From positions 15,898,501 through 15,962,500 of the forward strand of contig JALIRH010000014.1 of NCBI GenBank assembly GCA_023055505.1: a stretch of 64,000 bases of DNA, written 5' to 3'. The notes under the pieces were generated by a model, which had not been told where the DNA came from, did no database searches, and saw only the letters and a list, made by a program, of their open reading frames with translations. Source of the DNA: Callipepla californica brunnescens (taxonomy: Eukaryota; Chordata; Aves; Galliformes; Odontophoridae). Positions 36,201-51,200 of this stretch are shown piece after piece (within the stretch, counting starts at the first letter, position 1; every line of letters starts with the position of its first letter). The translations under genes were made by a program, and so were the position numbers.

Positions 36201-39200
36201 CTGCTTTGCTTCTTTTTCCTCCTTTTCCCTGAAGCAAAATCACCCTGAGAGCATCCAGGTGGCATCAGCAGACACCCTGGTGACACCCTCACGAAGATTC
36301 ATCGGACAGTAAAGCTCCTGTTCCATTTCAGGTGACATTTAATGCAAATCCATTCAGTCCCAGGGACCACGTCACTAACACGCAATGCCGGCGCTGAGAG
36401 GATGAAGCCCCGGAGGAGCTGAATTTTCTTTGATGCTGCCAAGCCTGTTTGCCTCCTCTCCCTGCCCTTCCGTTCTTTGAAAGCAGTTGCTGCTATGACA
36501 CAGTATCTCCATCTGGCAGGGTGAATAAGCAGATCCACCCAGAACCATCAGAAAAAAAAAAAAAAAAAAAAAAGAAGTGAGTCAACACTAGAGATTTAAA
36601 GAAGCATTGTGAGGTTTCATTTCAAGCTAAGGGAATTGCTTTCAAATAGCTCCCTTTAAAACATTAAACCTGAGGCAGTCACACCAACGCAGCGGAGCCT
36701 GCAGCCCTGTTCCATCACCCTCCTGCCATCAGCCAGCTGCTCTGCTCTCCAGTACTCACTGCCATTCGCATCCACCTCCGCCATGCAGCTCCCAGTGCTG
36801 TACAGGAGCTGATTAGCTGGTATTGGGACGCATCCAAACCTTTCTCCCTATTTTTCAAAGCTTAATGGCTATTCCATGCCCCTACTGCATGCCAAGACTG
36901 CTTCCACGTCTGGTCTGCCAAGGAAAGCACGAGCACCGGCACCGTACAGCTGCAGATCCCAACCCATCCCCAGGGACTGCCAGGGTGAAGCCTGATGCAA
37001 CTGACCCAGCAAAGCTCCTGCACTGACAGCACAGCCCTGAAGCTCTGTCCCACTTTTGTGAGAGCCCTGAGCTGCTGCTTTTAGTGGAAGGCCTCGCCAC
37101 CTTGTCAGCACACTGCTGCTGCTGTGGGAAGAGCAGGAAATCGGACGTCTGCGGTGCTCTGCTTAGGTGCAGCAAAACAGGAGAACATCTGGGAATGTAA
37201 TACGCAGTAAATATTCTATTTTGCAAGCCAGAAGGCTTGGGGGGGGGGGGCTGCCTGATCCTGAGGCTTCCTGCTGTCCCCCTCGAGAAAGACTTCACAT
37301 CCAACCCCACAGCTTGTGAAACGCTCAGGCTTTAAATCCCACGAGAGCTGCACTTCCTGGCAGCCACACCAAGCCCTTCCGCTGGGGGTTCCTGATTTCC
37401 AACCAAGGTCATCTGCAGTCCTGGTAATTAGTGTCACCACAGCAACATCACCGCATTACGCAGAAGAAAGTTAATCTAGATTCTTAGCACTCAATACATT
37501 AAAAGATTACAAACAACAGCTGATGATGATGTCTGGTTGGTGCTCGTGCTCCCTATTAGGTGTGCTCCAGGGACTCAGACCAGGATTGAACCCAGGCTGG
37601 ATCTTCCTCACCAACAGCTTGAGAATCACTGGTGGCTGCTACTGGCACAACCACGGGGTCTGAATCTCCTTACTGCTGATTCACATACCTGAATGCAGGT
37701 CCCAGTGCACTCCTTGCAGAGGCTGCAGGACAAAGCCCATCTGCTTGCTGGGATATGTGAGATCTTTGTAATGGGTTCCATTTTTTCAGGACATCCAATG
37801 CTAACCTGGTCACAAAACAGAAGACACCATCAATACCTGTTACTATCCCAAATCTCTTACAGGGTATAACTGAGGCAGCCAGAACGAAGGATGGATATTT
37901 CACTTCTTATTTTTCAGGTCACTCATAACTTGGGTAATAAATAAATAAAAACAACACAAAACTCAGAAACAAACACAGATGATGCTCTGGCCTTCCTTCT
38001 ACATCCATCTGCCTGCCGGTCTGAGCTTGTGTTTCATCTTCATTATTCCAAACACTGGCATGCCCTTGCCTCTCTAGCTCTCCTCTAGAGAGGAGGACAA
38101 AGTAACACTTTACAAACTGTTCCAACATCACCCCCTCCTCTGGGAGTGGGGGGGCTTCCCACAAGCAGGGCAGCAGCTTACACCCCTCCAGTGTCCTCTT
38201 TAATGGGGAGCTGCCTGGCTGCTAACTAAACACTCAGCTTGGTGCCTGATGGGCACTGTGGCTCCAACCTCAGCAGGGCTTGATGAGCCCAACTAGAACT
38301 GCTGTTGATAGATATCTGAGCTCAGCCCTGGTGTGATGCTATAATACGATGGAAAGTACAGCAACAATAGCAGGGTGGCAAAGTCCAAGGCTGCAGCAAA
38401 TAAGGACAAGCCCAAACACAGCAGCCACAGAAGCAGAAACGAAGGAAGAAAGCCTGCTTACCTCTGAAAGGCCTCAGGTAGGCAAGGATCTCCAGAGAGA
38501 TACCCCTGCTGCCACTGTGAACCCTTAAATGGGATCTGGGAAGGGGTGGATCCTGGCTCCAGCCCTTCAGGTCACTCAGGTGCATTGCTTGCACCTGGGC
38601 TCCCCTGGTTTGGCCCTGCCTTCCCACCAGCTGCTCCATCACTGCTTCAAGCCGTGACTTCGCATTTCCACTACACCTGAAAATTGTGTCCGTGCCATCT
38701 TTCAAGAAAAGGCTGGAAAGCATCCTACTTACTTCAGGTATCCATAAGGCACAGCTAACGTGGACCCATTTCGTTCCGCTCCGAGTGGGTTTCAGTGCTC
38801 CCCCTCTCTTCGGGCACAGCAAACACTTGGGCTGGACGCCGAGGGCACAGGTCCGGCACAGCCAGCTGCCGATGGGGACCTTCAGGATGCCATAGCATGC
38901 CTGTGACACAGGAGGAAGGTTTGTTAACCTGGCCACCCCATAGTGAGCATCCTCTCGCAGCATGGCATGCTGGCTTATCACCACAGCATCTGGGTGTCCT
39001 CATGAAGAACAGCAGACACAGAGCTGCTCCTCAACTAAAGCAGCCAGTTCGAGTTCTTCCCTCCTTGCCACGTTCCTGATTTTCACATGGATACTCCTAT
39101 CAGTATGTCCTGGGTTTTAACTAAAAGCCGTGTACAGTGTGCTTTATATCCCGCAAATGAGAGCAAAAACATGGAAGACAGCTCCAATTCTAACACCTGC

Positions 39201-42200
39201 CCACTCATGATGTGTGCACTTCTGAACGACTCCAAAATCACAGTGGCTCACAGTCCTGCCAGCCTGCGTGCAACCTTGTCTGGTGACCCAGAGATGCGGG
39301 GTGTGCATCAGCATCTCTCCATGTGCACAGGGTGGGCAGTGAGAAGGTAAAACCAGCATGGGGGGAACACAAACACACCTCGAGCTGACCCATCCCACGA
39401 GGCATGGGGTGGTGAGTGCTGTGCAGAGAAAACCTCGAGGGTAGATGAGGGCTGTGAAGCCACAACCTCATGATTGGGTAAGATGGCCACATTGGTTAAA
39501 CACTCATCACACACCAAAGGGGAAGCGAAAATAACTGCGTACAAGTAAAAAGGGGAAACTGACAGTAATGAATATAAATCAGAAGGAGGAGCCACAATCG
39601 GGAGGAGTGATAAACCTGAAGGACACGAAGACATATCTGTGGCCAAGACAGTGGGAAGCAGAAGAGAACAAAAGGGCTCTGTAGACCCTGGCTGCCTGCA
39701 GAGCCAGCAGACCTGCTGTGATAACGCATGGCACAGACAAGCCAAAGGGCTCAATAAATATTTCTCTTCCGTACTTGGGGAAGAGCCAAATGATAAGCTG
39801 TAGCATATAATAGTGATAAAATACTTTCCACTTCAGCAGTAACTTATGATTGTATTAAAGAGCTACCACTAAAACTGGGCAGTCTGTAACCAGCATGCCT
39901 CCATAACTTGCACTTAAAGTGTTTTAAAGAGTGGCAGATTCAACTGCCTTGGCCACTGACAAGAGGCTGCACCAAGTCTCACAGCACTGAGGGTTTCTGA
40001 GAGCAGTGGAGAAGCTTGTGCCTGTGCCATTATGTTAGGAGCGAGGATTAATAACAAACATGGTACACGAGCATGGGAAAAGGGGATGCTCAGCCCTCAT
40101 GGCCAGGAAGAGATTTTGTAGCACAGTTTTAGGTTGCCCCAAACCATAAATGGACTCAGAGAGTAGTAATTTCCATAGAGAAAAAGCCACTTTATGAACA
40201 TACTATTGGGAAAATAAAGTATCCAAGGAAGTAGTATGATTGCTGCAGGTCTATATGGTTCACGGAAACTTAATTGTGCTTCACAGCACCTCCAAATTGA
40301 ACAGATAAATCATTTCTGATGAGATTTTTTATAAAACACCTCACTTGGTATTAGACAAAACCAAACACACAACACCAGCATGCAAATCTGAGCACAGCTC
40401 TTCCTCTGCTTGGAGGCTCTGGACTTGGTTGCTACATGAATAGGGTCAGAAATGGGATCCCTAGAAGCTTCCAGGTGGGTTCTGGGCTTCAGACTCGAGT
40501 ATGTCCCCCAAAAATAAGATAACACCTCCAATTTCTTTCAACAGCCTTTAAATCCAACCCACAGCATCTCCTTCTGCAGCATCAGGCTGTTCTCAGCACT
40601 GAGGCTGCTGCCCATCCTGATGAAGCCTGGCCCCCACACTGCTGCACAATGGGTACACGTCAGCCTCCATGGCCAGAAATGTCTACTTGGGTTGACTAAA
40701 AAAGAAACACAAAAAAAAAAAACACAAAAAACCAACCCCAAACCATCCCCGAATCATCCCGGTATTTTGTGGAATCTGATTCACCAATGGAAACCATTCA
40801 AAACACCCACCTCTCTCAACTATACATATCTCCAGCACTCTCCCACCTCCGGGAAATGCTGATGGAAAAGCTGCCCAAAAGATGAGAAAATGGAGAGAAA
40901 AAAGGCCAGCAAAACACCCTTCTCAGAAGGGAGAATGAAAAGGGGTTCTGCTTTGGACTCCCCAGGCCCTGGGACTGATGCTGACACCCATGGGCCCCAC
41001 TCCTGCACTTCCCATTGCTGCCCACCCAGCAAAGTGTCCCTGCAGTAGGGATGGATGCTCAGCAGCAGCACGTGGCCGAGCACTTCCCTGCTCCCAGCAC
41101 ATATGCACAGGAGCCCACAGATACCACTGCTCTTTCTTCTTCCCTCTAGCAAGGGCCTGAAGCCTTTACACTCTGAAAACGTTTTCCTCCAGGCAGTGAA
41201 ATAAAATGAAATCATACACTCATAGAGCAGGGAAGCTGGGACAGAAGCCCCGTGATGTGTGACAAAGCTGGAAGGTCCTAATGGCCCTACACCCTACGTG
41301 CAAAGCATCCCACAGCTTGGCAAGGACAAGGAACAACAAGCACATCAACAGAAGAGGACGAATAAAAGGTCACAAGTGTTGAAGGAAAAAGGAGCAGGAG
41401 CACAACAAGCTCAGGGAAGTGGCTCTCAGGCTGCAGCTCACCTGGTGCACGCAGACATTGCACTTGTCACAGAACACCATCTCGTTGCCATCCTCCCCCT
41501 CCGGCGAGCGGCACACATCGCACACCACGTCCTCGTCGTACTCGATGCCCAGGCCCTCCTCTGTTTCAATGGCAATGTTCATGTTCTCGTAGCACATCGT
41601 CTCCAGCTCCTCCAGCACTCTCTCCAGGGTGATCTCATCCAGCTCGGGCTTTTCTGCAGGGCACAAGGCAGAGATGGGGGCATGGCACCCTGCGAACGCC
41701 TGCAGCGTTATGCAAGGCGGGGAGCACTTGAGAGACTTCAGCTCAAACCAAAACTCAGAAAACGGCTGCTTCTAACTCAGGGTACAGCTTATGTTTCATA
41801 GACAGTAACAAAATATTGCTGCTGGCTGAGAGGAGAGAAATCCATTCAGCTGAACCAATGCGGATAATTAGGTCTGACAGCTTAAACGTTCAAGGAGACA
41901 AGTTCTGCAAAGATGCTTTCTGCAGCGAGGGCTCAGACAAGCTTTGGCAACACAAAGTCAATGCTTTAATTGCTAAGACTGTGAAAATTGACCCTTTTAA
42001 GGCCAACTGAATGGAACTGTAAAACGGAAGCCAAAGGCTGGAATTGGGGACAAACAAGTGTTTTTAACTGGCTGGATCCAGGGGCACAGGGTCAGACCTG
42101 GGGTGTGGGCTCCAAACTGCTCTGCTGCCTGCTATCCCACCATACCAGCACCTTTACTGGAAACATGTGCTGGAGATGTGGACCTTCTCTTGCTGCAGGG

Positions 42201-45200
42201 CAACAGGAGACAATATCTCCTTTATCAACAGGGGAGACAAGAGATTGAGGAAGTAGTGATGTGTGGTTATTTACTGAGAGTTCAAGGAAATATTCGTTAC
42301 GCTGGGCTTCTGCTGGGCTGCACGGTGCAGTCTGTGTGCTGGGACAAGTTCTGCAGTGGGATGAGGCTGCTGAGCTGCTCCTTTCCCCCACCAATCTGCC
42401 AAAAAATCTGAGTCAAGGGGCAAAGGAGACCCGCAGGCAAGACCAGGAAGCAAACGCACCATTGTCTGCCTTTTCAAGATCTTCCCCAATGTTTCGCCTT
42501 GGCACGGTTTCCCCCCTGGCTTGACATGTCTCTGCAAACACCCAGCCTGGCACTGCACACGTCTGCGTTGAGGCGGAGATCCCATTGCTCCCTGCCAAGT
42601 GCTCGGCGGCCATGCTCAGCACACAGCCCGTCAGGCCTGTTCTGGGAGCCACGAGCCCCAGCAATGAGCTCTGTGGGGCCTATGGAGCCCCAGCTCCACA
42701 CGCTTTTTCCCTCAGCAGTGGCCCTTATGAACACACCACCTCAATGCCCCTGCTGTAGGAAGACACACAGGTCGTCATTTCCATAGAATCATAGGATGGT
42801 TTGGGTTGGAAGGGACCTAAAAGACCATCTAGGGACTGTGCCGTGGGCTGGCTGCCCTCCACCAGCCCAGGGCCCCATCCATGGCCTTGGGCACCTCCAG
42901 GGATGGGGCACCCACAGCTCTCAGGGCAGCCTGTACTACATGTAAATACATCAAATTTACTACTTCAAATCCCATTCCTCCCCATATTTCAGACTTCAGC
43001 AGAAAACGAGAGCAGGAGATCGGCATCCACCATCCCCCCGTCAGCTCCCGTTCCACACTGAGTGGAAGGGGCTGCATCCCAGCACCGTGTGAAATCATCA
43101 CCCACAGCAGAAGGGGTTTTCTCATCACATTACAGCAACGTATCCCTTATGTCGTCACACCAAAAAACACAGATCTCTCCCTCCCTCCCTCCCATGCACA
43201 CGCGCTCTCGCACTCCGTTTAGATGTAATTACATTAGGAATTCGTTTGCCAAGCACCATTCAGAATACCTCGGAGCTTATTGAATTGACAATTGCACTTG
43301 ATGGGGATGAAGCGATTAATCGCTTATGAAACACTAAACAATGGGGCCTGAGGGTGAAGTTCTTCTTCCATTTGCGCTCCATTTATCTGCTTCTGCATCA
43401 TACGAAGCTGCTGCGACTCAACTCCATTCATAAAATTGTCGTTTTTTTGGCTGAGAAAACACTGTCTGTATTGATCACGGCCAGACAGAAAGCAAAACCA
43501 AAAAACACTCCACCAAAGCACTCCCTGCGCAGGGTGCAGTACTGTTACCTGCTCCAGCCCCAGGCGTGGATCCACTCGGATACGCACCGGGTGACTCCAG
43601 GTGAACAAGTGCAAGGAGTAAGCCCCAGCTCACAACAACGGCTTCAGCTGTCACCACAGCTCTGCACCTGCAGAATCCTCAGGCTCATCAATGTGGTTTG
43701 GCACGTTCCCACGCGATGCTCCCTCCTGGTTCCCACAGTTCCAGGGATTCAATATCATCCCCAGGAGGAGCTTCCACACCACAAGGAGCACTGGAACCAG
43801 TGCAGCCAGAACAGGAACCCCACTGGGGCCAAGCCTCCCCCATCCTTGCCCCAGAGCTGGATACTTGTGGGCAGCCACCCTGAGCATCCCAACGCTTCCT
43901 CTGCACGCTATCATTATTTCTGCAACACCGCAATTTATGTGGCATGAAGGAGCAATATTCTGCTAAATGAATTCTCAGCTACTCCTTATCCTGGTTTGAG
44001 CCTATTCACCGTGCAGGGAGGAAAAATAGCTGGAGTGCCACCTCTCACAAAACAGAGACCTATTTCTGACTAAACTGCACTCTGCTGAAATCAATTTGCC
44101 GAAACAATAAATCCTTTTAGCCTGTGTAGTGTACCTGGAGATGAAACAGCTCACGAACAAAGGCTCATCAGGGCTGCAGGCTGGGCCATTAGTCGACCCA
44201 CAAGCCATAAACCTCACAGTCTCTTTTTCAGTCAAAAAAAAAAATGCATAAACAAAACTACTGTTCCTTTTTCAAGAAACAAACCAAAAAACAACCCAAC
44301 AACCACTTCGTGATGATGTCTTCAAAACGCTGGGGGCAGAAAGGATGCAGCTCCCTCTCCTCCCCCACCCTGGGGCTGTGTCCCAGGGATCCCACACGAG
44401 GGCAGGCGGGGATGCAGACCCCAATGCTAACCATCTGCAGCCCCGCTGTGCCTGCCTGCCCCACACATCTGCAGCCCAACAGCCTCAGCCCACGCTGCAT
44501 TTGGAAGATGCATCGCGTTCCCATTCATCTTGTACCGAGCTTATTTACAAACAGACCCAAAAGCACCGAAGCACACATGGCGACGCGCAGCCGGCGTGAG
44601 CTGAACGCAGGCAGTGAAACTTCCAGATATTTTGTTACCAACACAGCCTGCTAATGCACTTAAAAGATTTACAGGAACCAATTATCACCCTTTATGCCAC
44701 CCACCGACATCAATTATTGCTCAAATTTAAGACGATGACAAAATGTTTTAGAAGCCACTTCATAATCTGCTGTCTCTCTCCGGTAATGCTGCGCACTGAC
44801 AGAGCTGTCCTGGAGCACTCTGATTAAAGCCTCTTCACTCCACCCAGCAGCACACGCCGAGGATTGCTGGGAACTGCTGCAATTACTGCAAGGAATGGAT
44901 GGAAATAGCAAAACAACGGCTTGACATAGAAACTGATTGGGCTGAGGAACGTGAAGGCAATGTGAGTGGTGGAGGGCTCAGCGAAGCCTTTGTACATCAG
45001 CTGCTCCTCCTGCTTGTGGGATGTGGGGAGACACTTGAAAGGGGAAAGCTGGGCTGTTGAGTAAAGGAAATGGATCCCACTACAAAAGGGACAGAGCTGT
45101 GCACATCCTCCTGTGAGATGGGCTTGGCCCCCTGGGGACAGGCAGCCCCTTGATGCTTCAGAGGCCCCATCACAGCGGTCCCATCATGGCAGTCCTACTG

Positions 45201-48200
45201 CAGCACTTCCATCCCAGTATCCTCTGTCTGGATGCACCAGTGTGACACTGGGTTACTCCTCTCCACAGCTGGAATAGTGTCCCAAATCTTAAAAACACCG
45301 AAACATCTTCCAATGACAGATAGTGGAGTGGCTGTGCACAGTGAAGGGCACGGCTGTGCTGGGGTGCTTGCTGGAGATGTCCCACCTGCAGCCCAGCCAT
45401 GGAGATCCAACACAATGCTTCGGGGAAAATGGGTCCCACATCCCAGAAGGGCAGGGCAGCCCCAGGCAGGGCAGCCCTGCTCTCTGCAGTACATTTAGTG
45501 GCAGTCTGCTCAAGAGAGCGTGTGTTCCCCGCGGCTCCTCTGCCGACCCGGGTTTATTGCACATCTACTTGACCAAGCTCACCTCCACGGAGGGAGGTAT
45601 GATCTAATTAGTACACAGACATATCTCAAGTATGCAGCGATGAATTCCCCCTGGAGCTTCAAAAGCAATAAATGTGACCTTTGCGTGTTCCTGCCATAAA
45701 ATAACAGGAACACCTCCAGCTCCCAAGATAGAAACTGTGGTGGGCACATGTGAGCAGCATACACCATATGGATTAAGTCAAGGGAATACTTAGAAACTTC
45801 TATTCTGCTTTCAGCAAAATTGATTCCGGCAACGTTTTCAGCAATTTCTTTAGGATTTTCCGCATGTTTTTATGAAGCGCTGATCACCGCAATGGGATCT
45901 TTCAGCCCAGGTCTTTGAAGTCTCTCTGGCCTCACTCTTTGTATTTAACAGAGATCACAACATACTGCATAAAATCTTAATGAAAAAAAAAAAAAACCCA
46001 AAGGATAAGGGCATGGTTTCACCCTGGAAGGACAGCCCTGCACTGCCAGCAGTGGCGTGTGCATAAATTGGTTCAGGGTTTCATTCACACAACCTCAAGA
46101 CCCACTTCTTCTGCTGTCTCCTATTGCAGCAGCAACAAATAAAAACATTCAGGCTCGCTTAAATATTGATTTTACCCCTTGCACTCCCAGAAGTCCTTTA
46201 AACAGTGCATTTCCACCGAGCACAGACCAGCTACTGAAACACCTTACTGGTGGGGGTGGTTTAGGAGTCCTTCAAACCACTGCCCACCCAATTCAGAGCA
46301 GGGCAGCAGTGGCAGATAGCTGCAGCTATCTGGGGGTTTATCTGATCCCAGTGATAAAATTCCATCTCAGAGGTGACCTAAAAAGGACTGGAAAAGGCAT
46401 GTGCTATGAGCTCGGTGATCAGTGCAGGGATGAGCTAATAGGTGTTTTCCAGCTCTCCTCCCCACCGCTGCTCAGGAGCCAGTCAGAGATCACGCTCCTT
46501 CTTTGTCATTAAATACTTTGTGGATGACACATTGTGCCCACGAACTGCCCAATGACAGCAGCTCAGCTAAACACCCAGGAGGGATTTCAACTTCTGCATA
46601 TCTCTTCAGGCTGGGAGATAACTTCTGACTTCTCTGAATTGGGGGAGAGGCCGCAACTCTCCAGTTAAGTCATGTCAATGATCTCAGAGATTAGCAAAGC
46701 TGGTTTGGGAATCTCAGCATGTCATTAAATGTCGAGGGCTTCCAGGAGAAAGCGCTGCTTACCCCCAGACCACCCTACGCACTCTGCAGCCCTAAGAGTG
46801 AGCTGGCAAAGGCCACAGAAGCTCCACATCCCACCAAGCTGAGCACTCCTCACCCCCAGCCCTGCAGGAAGCAGAGTCTGAGCCCAGGAGGACCACGGAC
46901 CTGTGCCCCACGAGCTTGGGGCACAGCAAGAAGTGCACTGGAGCCAGTCCTGATGTGCAAGTGGGAGAGCTGGGGATGGGGCGAGATTGTACACAGCTTT
47001 GGGCTGCAGCCACATTTGCAGCAGATTTCACACAGCAAACACTGTTTTCCCAAGCTGCCAGCATATTTCAGGCTCACACAGTAATTACAGAGCTCTTTTA
47101 GCAACAGGAATGGACTGAAGAATCAGTTGATGGGCAGTGAGTCTCTTCACATTACCACTGCTGCAGTCCCCAGGGCTCATTATTACCATCCGTAGTTGTT
47201 ATTACAGAGGGCTCCCTAGTTACTGCGGTCCCTGCTCTGTACAGATACCCCCACAGGACTGCTCTTGTGAAAGCTTACTGCCTGACAAATGACAGAGCTG
47301 CAGGAACAAAACGCAGCCAGCTCAGAACTGCAGAGAGCATCACTGGCAACGCACTGGCTGCATCCTTACACTAGGCCCAAGTGCATCTGTCTGGGTGCTG
47401 TGTGTGTGGTGCCAGCCCAGCAGGCAGCCTGCACAGAGCTGGGTGCAGAGCTGGGTTGGTACCCACGGTGCATCCATAGGAAGGATGCAGCCAGGGCACA
47501 TCTGGCTCTGCTGAGCATCCCCGCCCCGCTTCCGCAGCACCAGGCCCGGCTCAGCCTTCAAGTGATCCATCAGCCAGGGAGCCCCACATCTGAAAACCAT
47601 TTCAGGCATTGTGTCTGTAACCAAATACTTTGAAGAAATAAAGCGAGCCAAGTTTAACCCAACCGAGTTGGACAAGGCAGTTCTCTGCCCGCTGCCTTCC
47701 TCAGGCTTAAGGAGTGTGTGCAAGGGGAAGTGGAAGTAGAGGCAGAGCCCTGTCCTGGAGCCCAGAGACATCCTGACTGCCACCCAGCCTCAGTGATGGG
47801 GGGACCCACAGACACACCACCAGGACAGTGGAGTGGTACAAGAGCACTTGGCTTTATCCTGGAGCATTGACTGCTCTGTGCAGCCCGAGGGCTCAGCCTG
47901 AGCTGCAGTGAACCAAACTGAGGCATGTGGAGTTGAGGCTGCTAACAGCAGCCCAGTTAATGAGGACAACGCTGACTGCAACCTGCCAGTGACACAAGCT
48001 CCACAACGCCAGGTCTGACCTCTTCAGCCTGCTCAACCACTTGATAATGTGCTTTGTCCCTCCCATGAAGACTGTTGGAACTGGGAGCAACGGGCAGGCA
48101 CGCTGCAGCCTTCAATGCACTCAAAAAGAGAAATGTTGGACTCAGTGATCTCTAGAGGTCCCTTCCAACCCCTACGATTCTGTGATTCCTTTAAAAGACC

Positions 48201-51200
48201 TAATGCCTGCTCCGTGGGCAGCCCTGCAGGACTCACCCATCTCCTTGAGCTCCATGTTGACCAGCTCCAACCAGCAGGCATCCAGTTCATCCAGGTCATA
48301 GCGGCTCATGCCCTGCAGGTACGTCCTCGTGGCTTCCGAAATCTCCGAGCCCGGCAGGCTGCTGGGGGACACCGGGGAAGGCAGGTTCTCCAGCTGGGGT
48401 ATGATTCTGGAAGGGAGGAATGAGAGGTGGAGAGACAGCCACAAAGCATCCCGCTGAGAGCCCAGGGGCCACGTCTGGCCATGAAGGTGCATTTATGGCA
48501 CTGATAGCCTGACTCTAGGAATGAGAGCGCAGCTCGAGGCAGGAGAGAGACAAAGTATTGCTGAAAAGGAGAAAGGAACTGGCAGTGAGAAACTTAAAGC
48601 GTCCACTGCTAGCTCCTGAGGAAGGAGGAGGGGACTTGAAGGGCTGGGGCTGCTTCCATCAGCGAGAAAACAGCTCAGGCTGCCGGGAATGGGGCTGCGT
48701 GGCTGCCATCACATCAGAGAGCTGCGTGCCAGGGTAAACGGGACACGGCACCAAAACAAACGGTTCAGCCTCATTTTGTCGTGAACACATTTGATGTCAT
48801 CAGAGAGAAAAAAAAAACACATGTAAAAAACCAGAAAAACATCCACTTTTGACTTTGATATACAGCCTGTTCCCACGGGCAGGGAGTTTGTCCTTCTCCT
48901 GCCTGCTCTGACCGCACAATGCCGTGCCAGCCGTGATGACGATATCGGACACAGACACAAAGTGCCCCTATATAGGCTTAAATAAGCAGAGCTCATACAG
49001 AGAATTTGCTTTCACTGATCTGGGAATGAGGCTCGTTCCACTGGCTCATGCCTCCATATGCCTCAGCCTCTATCCATCAGCCTCATCACACTGATCACTG
49101 CAGAAACAACGCTGGCACCGCTGCCACATCCAGGCTTTAACATCGTGCCCCGCTCCTCCTAAAGCTGCCTGGATGCTTTTCAATGCAAACCAATCTCTCC
49201 TGCTCCCCACACTCAGCACAGCCCCACAGATCACAGCCAGGATCAGTGGCTGGGAGGCTTTGTGTCGGGGTCTCTGTGGGAACCCTCTTATTTTTCAGGA
49301 GTTACACGATTTCCCTTCACGCTGTGAGAAATTAAGCCACTTTTACACTTTGCAGGGATCCTTGCTCCCTCTCCGCCTCACGAGTGCTGCTGCACGCCTG
49401 CTGCCAGCAGCCAGCCTCCCACATGCATGCTCCAGTGCCAAATGAGCTAATGTGCCCATCCCTCTGAGCTGGGGGTTTGCTCTCTGCCCCCTCCCCTGCA
49501 CCACGCAGGCAGCTGGGGCTGGGCTGGAAACACCAGCTGCCTGCCCAGGGAGCCAGTCCTGGTGCTCATACAGCACCAAGAGCATCTACACCACGCAGCA
49601 CTGAGAGCACAACTCAGCCAACCATGGAAGAAGTGCCCTAAAAGGTCACTTTCCTTTGCTCTTCCAAACGATATCCATTATGAGCAGCTTTCCCCATGGC
49701 AATAGTTCTCCCACTACTGCTCGCTGAATGCAGCACACTGGGATGCTGGTGCTGGGCTGCAGGGACGAGATGCTCAAGGGCAGCCCTGCCTGCTCTGCGC
49801 ATCCAGCCTCCAGTTGTGCCCTGGTTTATGATACCTGCAGCCCCAAGCCTGACCACGGAGGTGTCCCACATCCACGTCCCACGTGAGTGCTGCTCAGAGC
49901 CCGTTGCTCAGCCAGCACACTGCAGCAGCGCCGGCTGCAGGCTTCCTGCCCAGCACTCCCTGTCACTTCGCCTGCGCTTCTTGGCAAGTCGGCAGCAGCA
50001 CGGATGACACTTGCCATGCACACGTCAACAGTGTCACGCGTAATGACATGCAAGCAGAGGACGAGCTGGAAATGAGAAGCAGCCTGCGGTGCCAGATGAC
50101 AGATCTCGGCAAAGTTGGGAGCCGGAGCTCGCTGCAGTGTTTGTACAGCTCACGTTTCTGCCCCAAAACACCACCTCCCAGCCAGATGTCAACACACAGA
50201 AACGCTGCAAAGAAACACAGCAAACAGCAACGCCGTCCCTCCCCAGCTGCTGCTCTGCCTGGAACAACGGCTGCTCAGAGCCCGGGGCTCTGACTCTCCT
50301 GCACCACCAGCATCGGGTTCTGCAACTTCTCAGTGCTTGCTGAGATGCTCAGCTGAGCACCCAGCCCCCTTTGCCTTCCTCTCCCCATCAGCGGACTGAA
50401 AATAACGATACGCCTCAACACTCCGAGGACAGCTCCTCCAAATCTCAGCTGAGGATCTCAAAGTAAAGCCATGAAAGCACAGCTCTGCGAGTCTCCAGAT
50501 TCTGAAATGAGCCTGCTGTAATCTAGGACAGGGCTTGGGGATTCAGCAAAGTCTGTATTTAATGTATTTAATGTAGACAGCAGTAATAACACTGAAACTA
50601 TGCGTGCTCCCAAAGAGCTTCAGTACTGTCCTCCAAGGAGCTCCCAGCCCCATTAAACACCCCAGAGCAGCGTGCTCCCAGCAGAACTGTAACTCTCTGT
50701 CCCATGAGCCATGATCAGGACGGTCTGCACAGTACCAGGCCTTGGGCTGAGCAGCAGCAGGCTCAGCACGGGGGCTTGGAGTCAAAAAGCTCTGAGTAGT
50801 GGGAGAAAAGTCACCCAGAAGCACGGAGTGCTCCTTCAGAGCTGTGCCTCCTGACCTCCTTAATCCCCATTACACAAGCTGCTGGTGGCACAGCCCTGCA
50901 GCAGGTACTCAAAGAGCTCACTCATGCAATCACAAAAGCTTTACGTGGGGAATGATGCAAACAGCACTGCTGCCAAGCATGCCTGGAGTGTGGCTTCTCC
51001 CAGTGTTGCAAAGTGAAAAGGCTTTTCTGCTCACTGCACATTGCAACTTACAGAGCTGCTCTTTGCCTCTCATTAAGACCAAGCTAATGAAGACACAAAG
51101 ACCTAACGGTGCCCCACGTGCTTGCTCAGCTGGAGCAGCAATGCCAAGCACCTCCCACACCTGGAGAACAGGTCCTGGGGAGCCTGTAGTCAAAGGCCGC

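Larger units (their letters stand above)
32496..37688 (-). other. JADE2: JADE2 intron between exons E and F
   Basis: A 5.2-kb intron. It contains A20 at 33014-33033, A22 at 36552-36573 and G12 at 37239-37250 on the + strand. No other gene is supported; open frames up to 157 codons here show no family resemblance. Confidence 0.75.
41654..48236 (-). other. JADE2: JADE2 intron between exons B and C
   Basis: A 6.6-kb intron carrying CR1 fragments at 42782 and 48133 and a (CCCT) tract at 43179. No exon or RNA gene is recognised. Confidence 0.75.

Noticed and set aside
38322..38984. 220-codon - strand frame as a separate gene
   Set aside because: Only 38733-38900 is coding (JADE2 exon D); the rest is intron read-through past clear splice sites.
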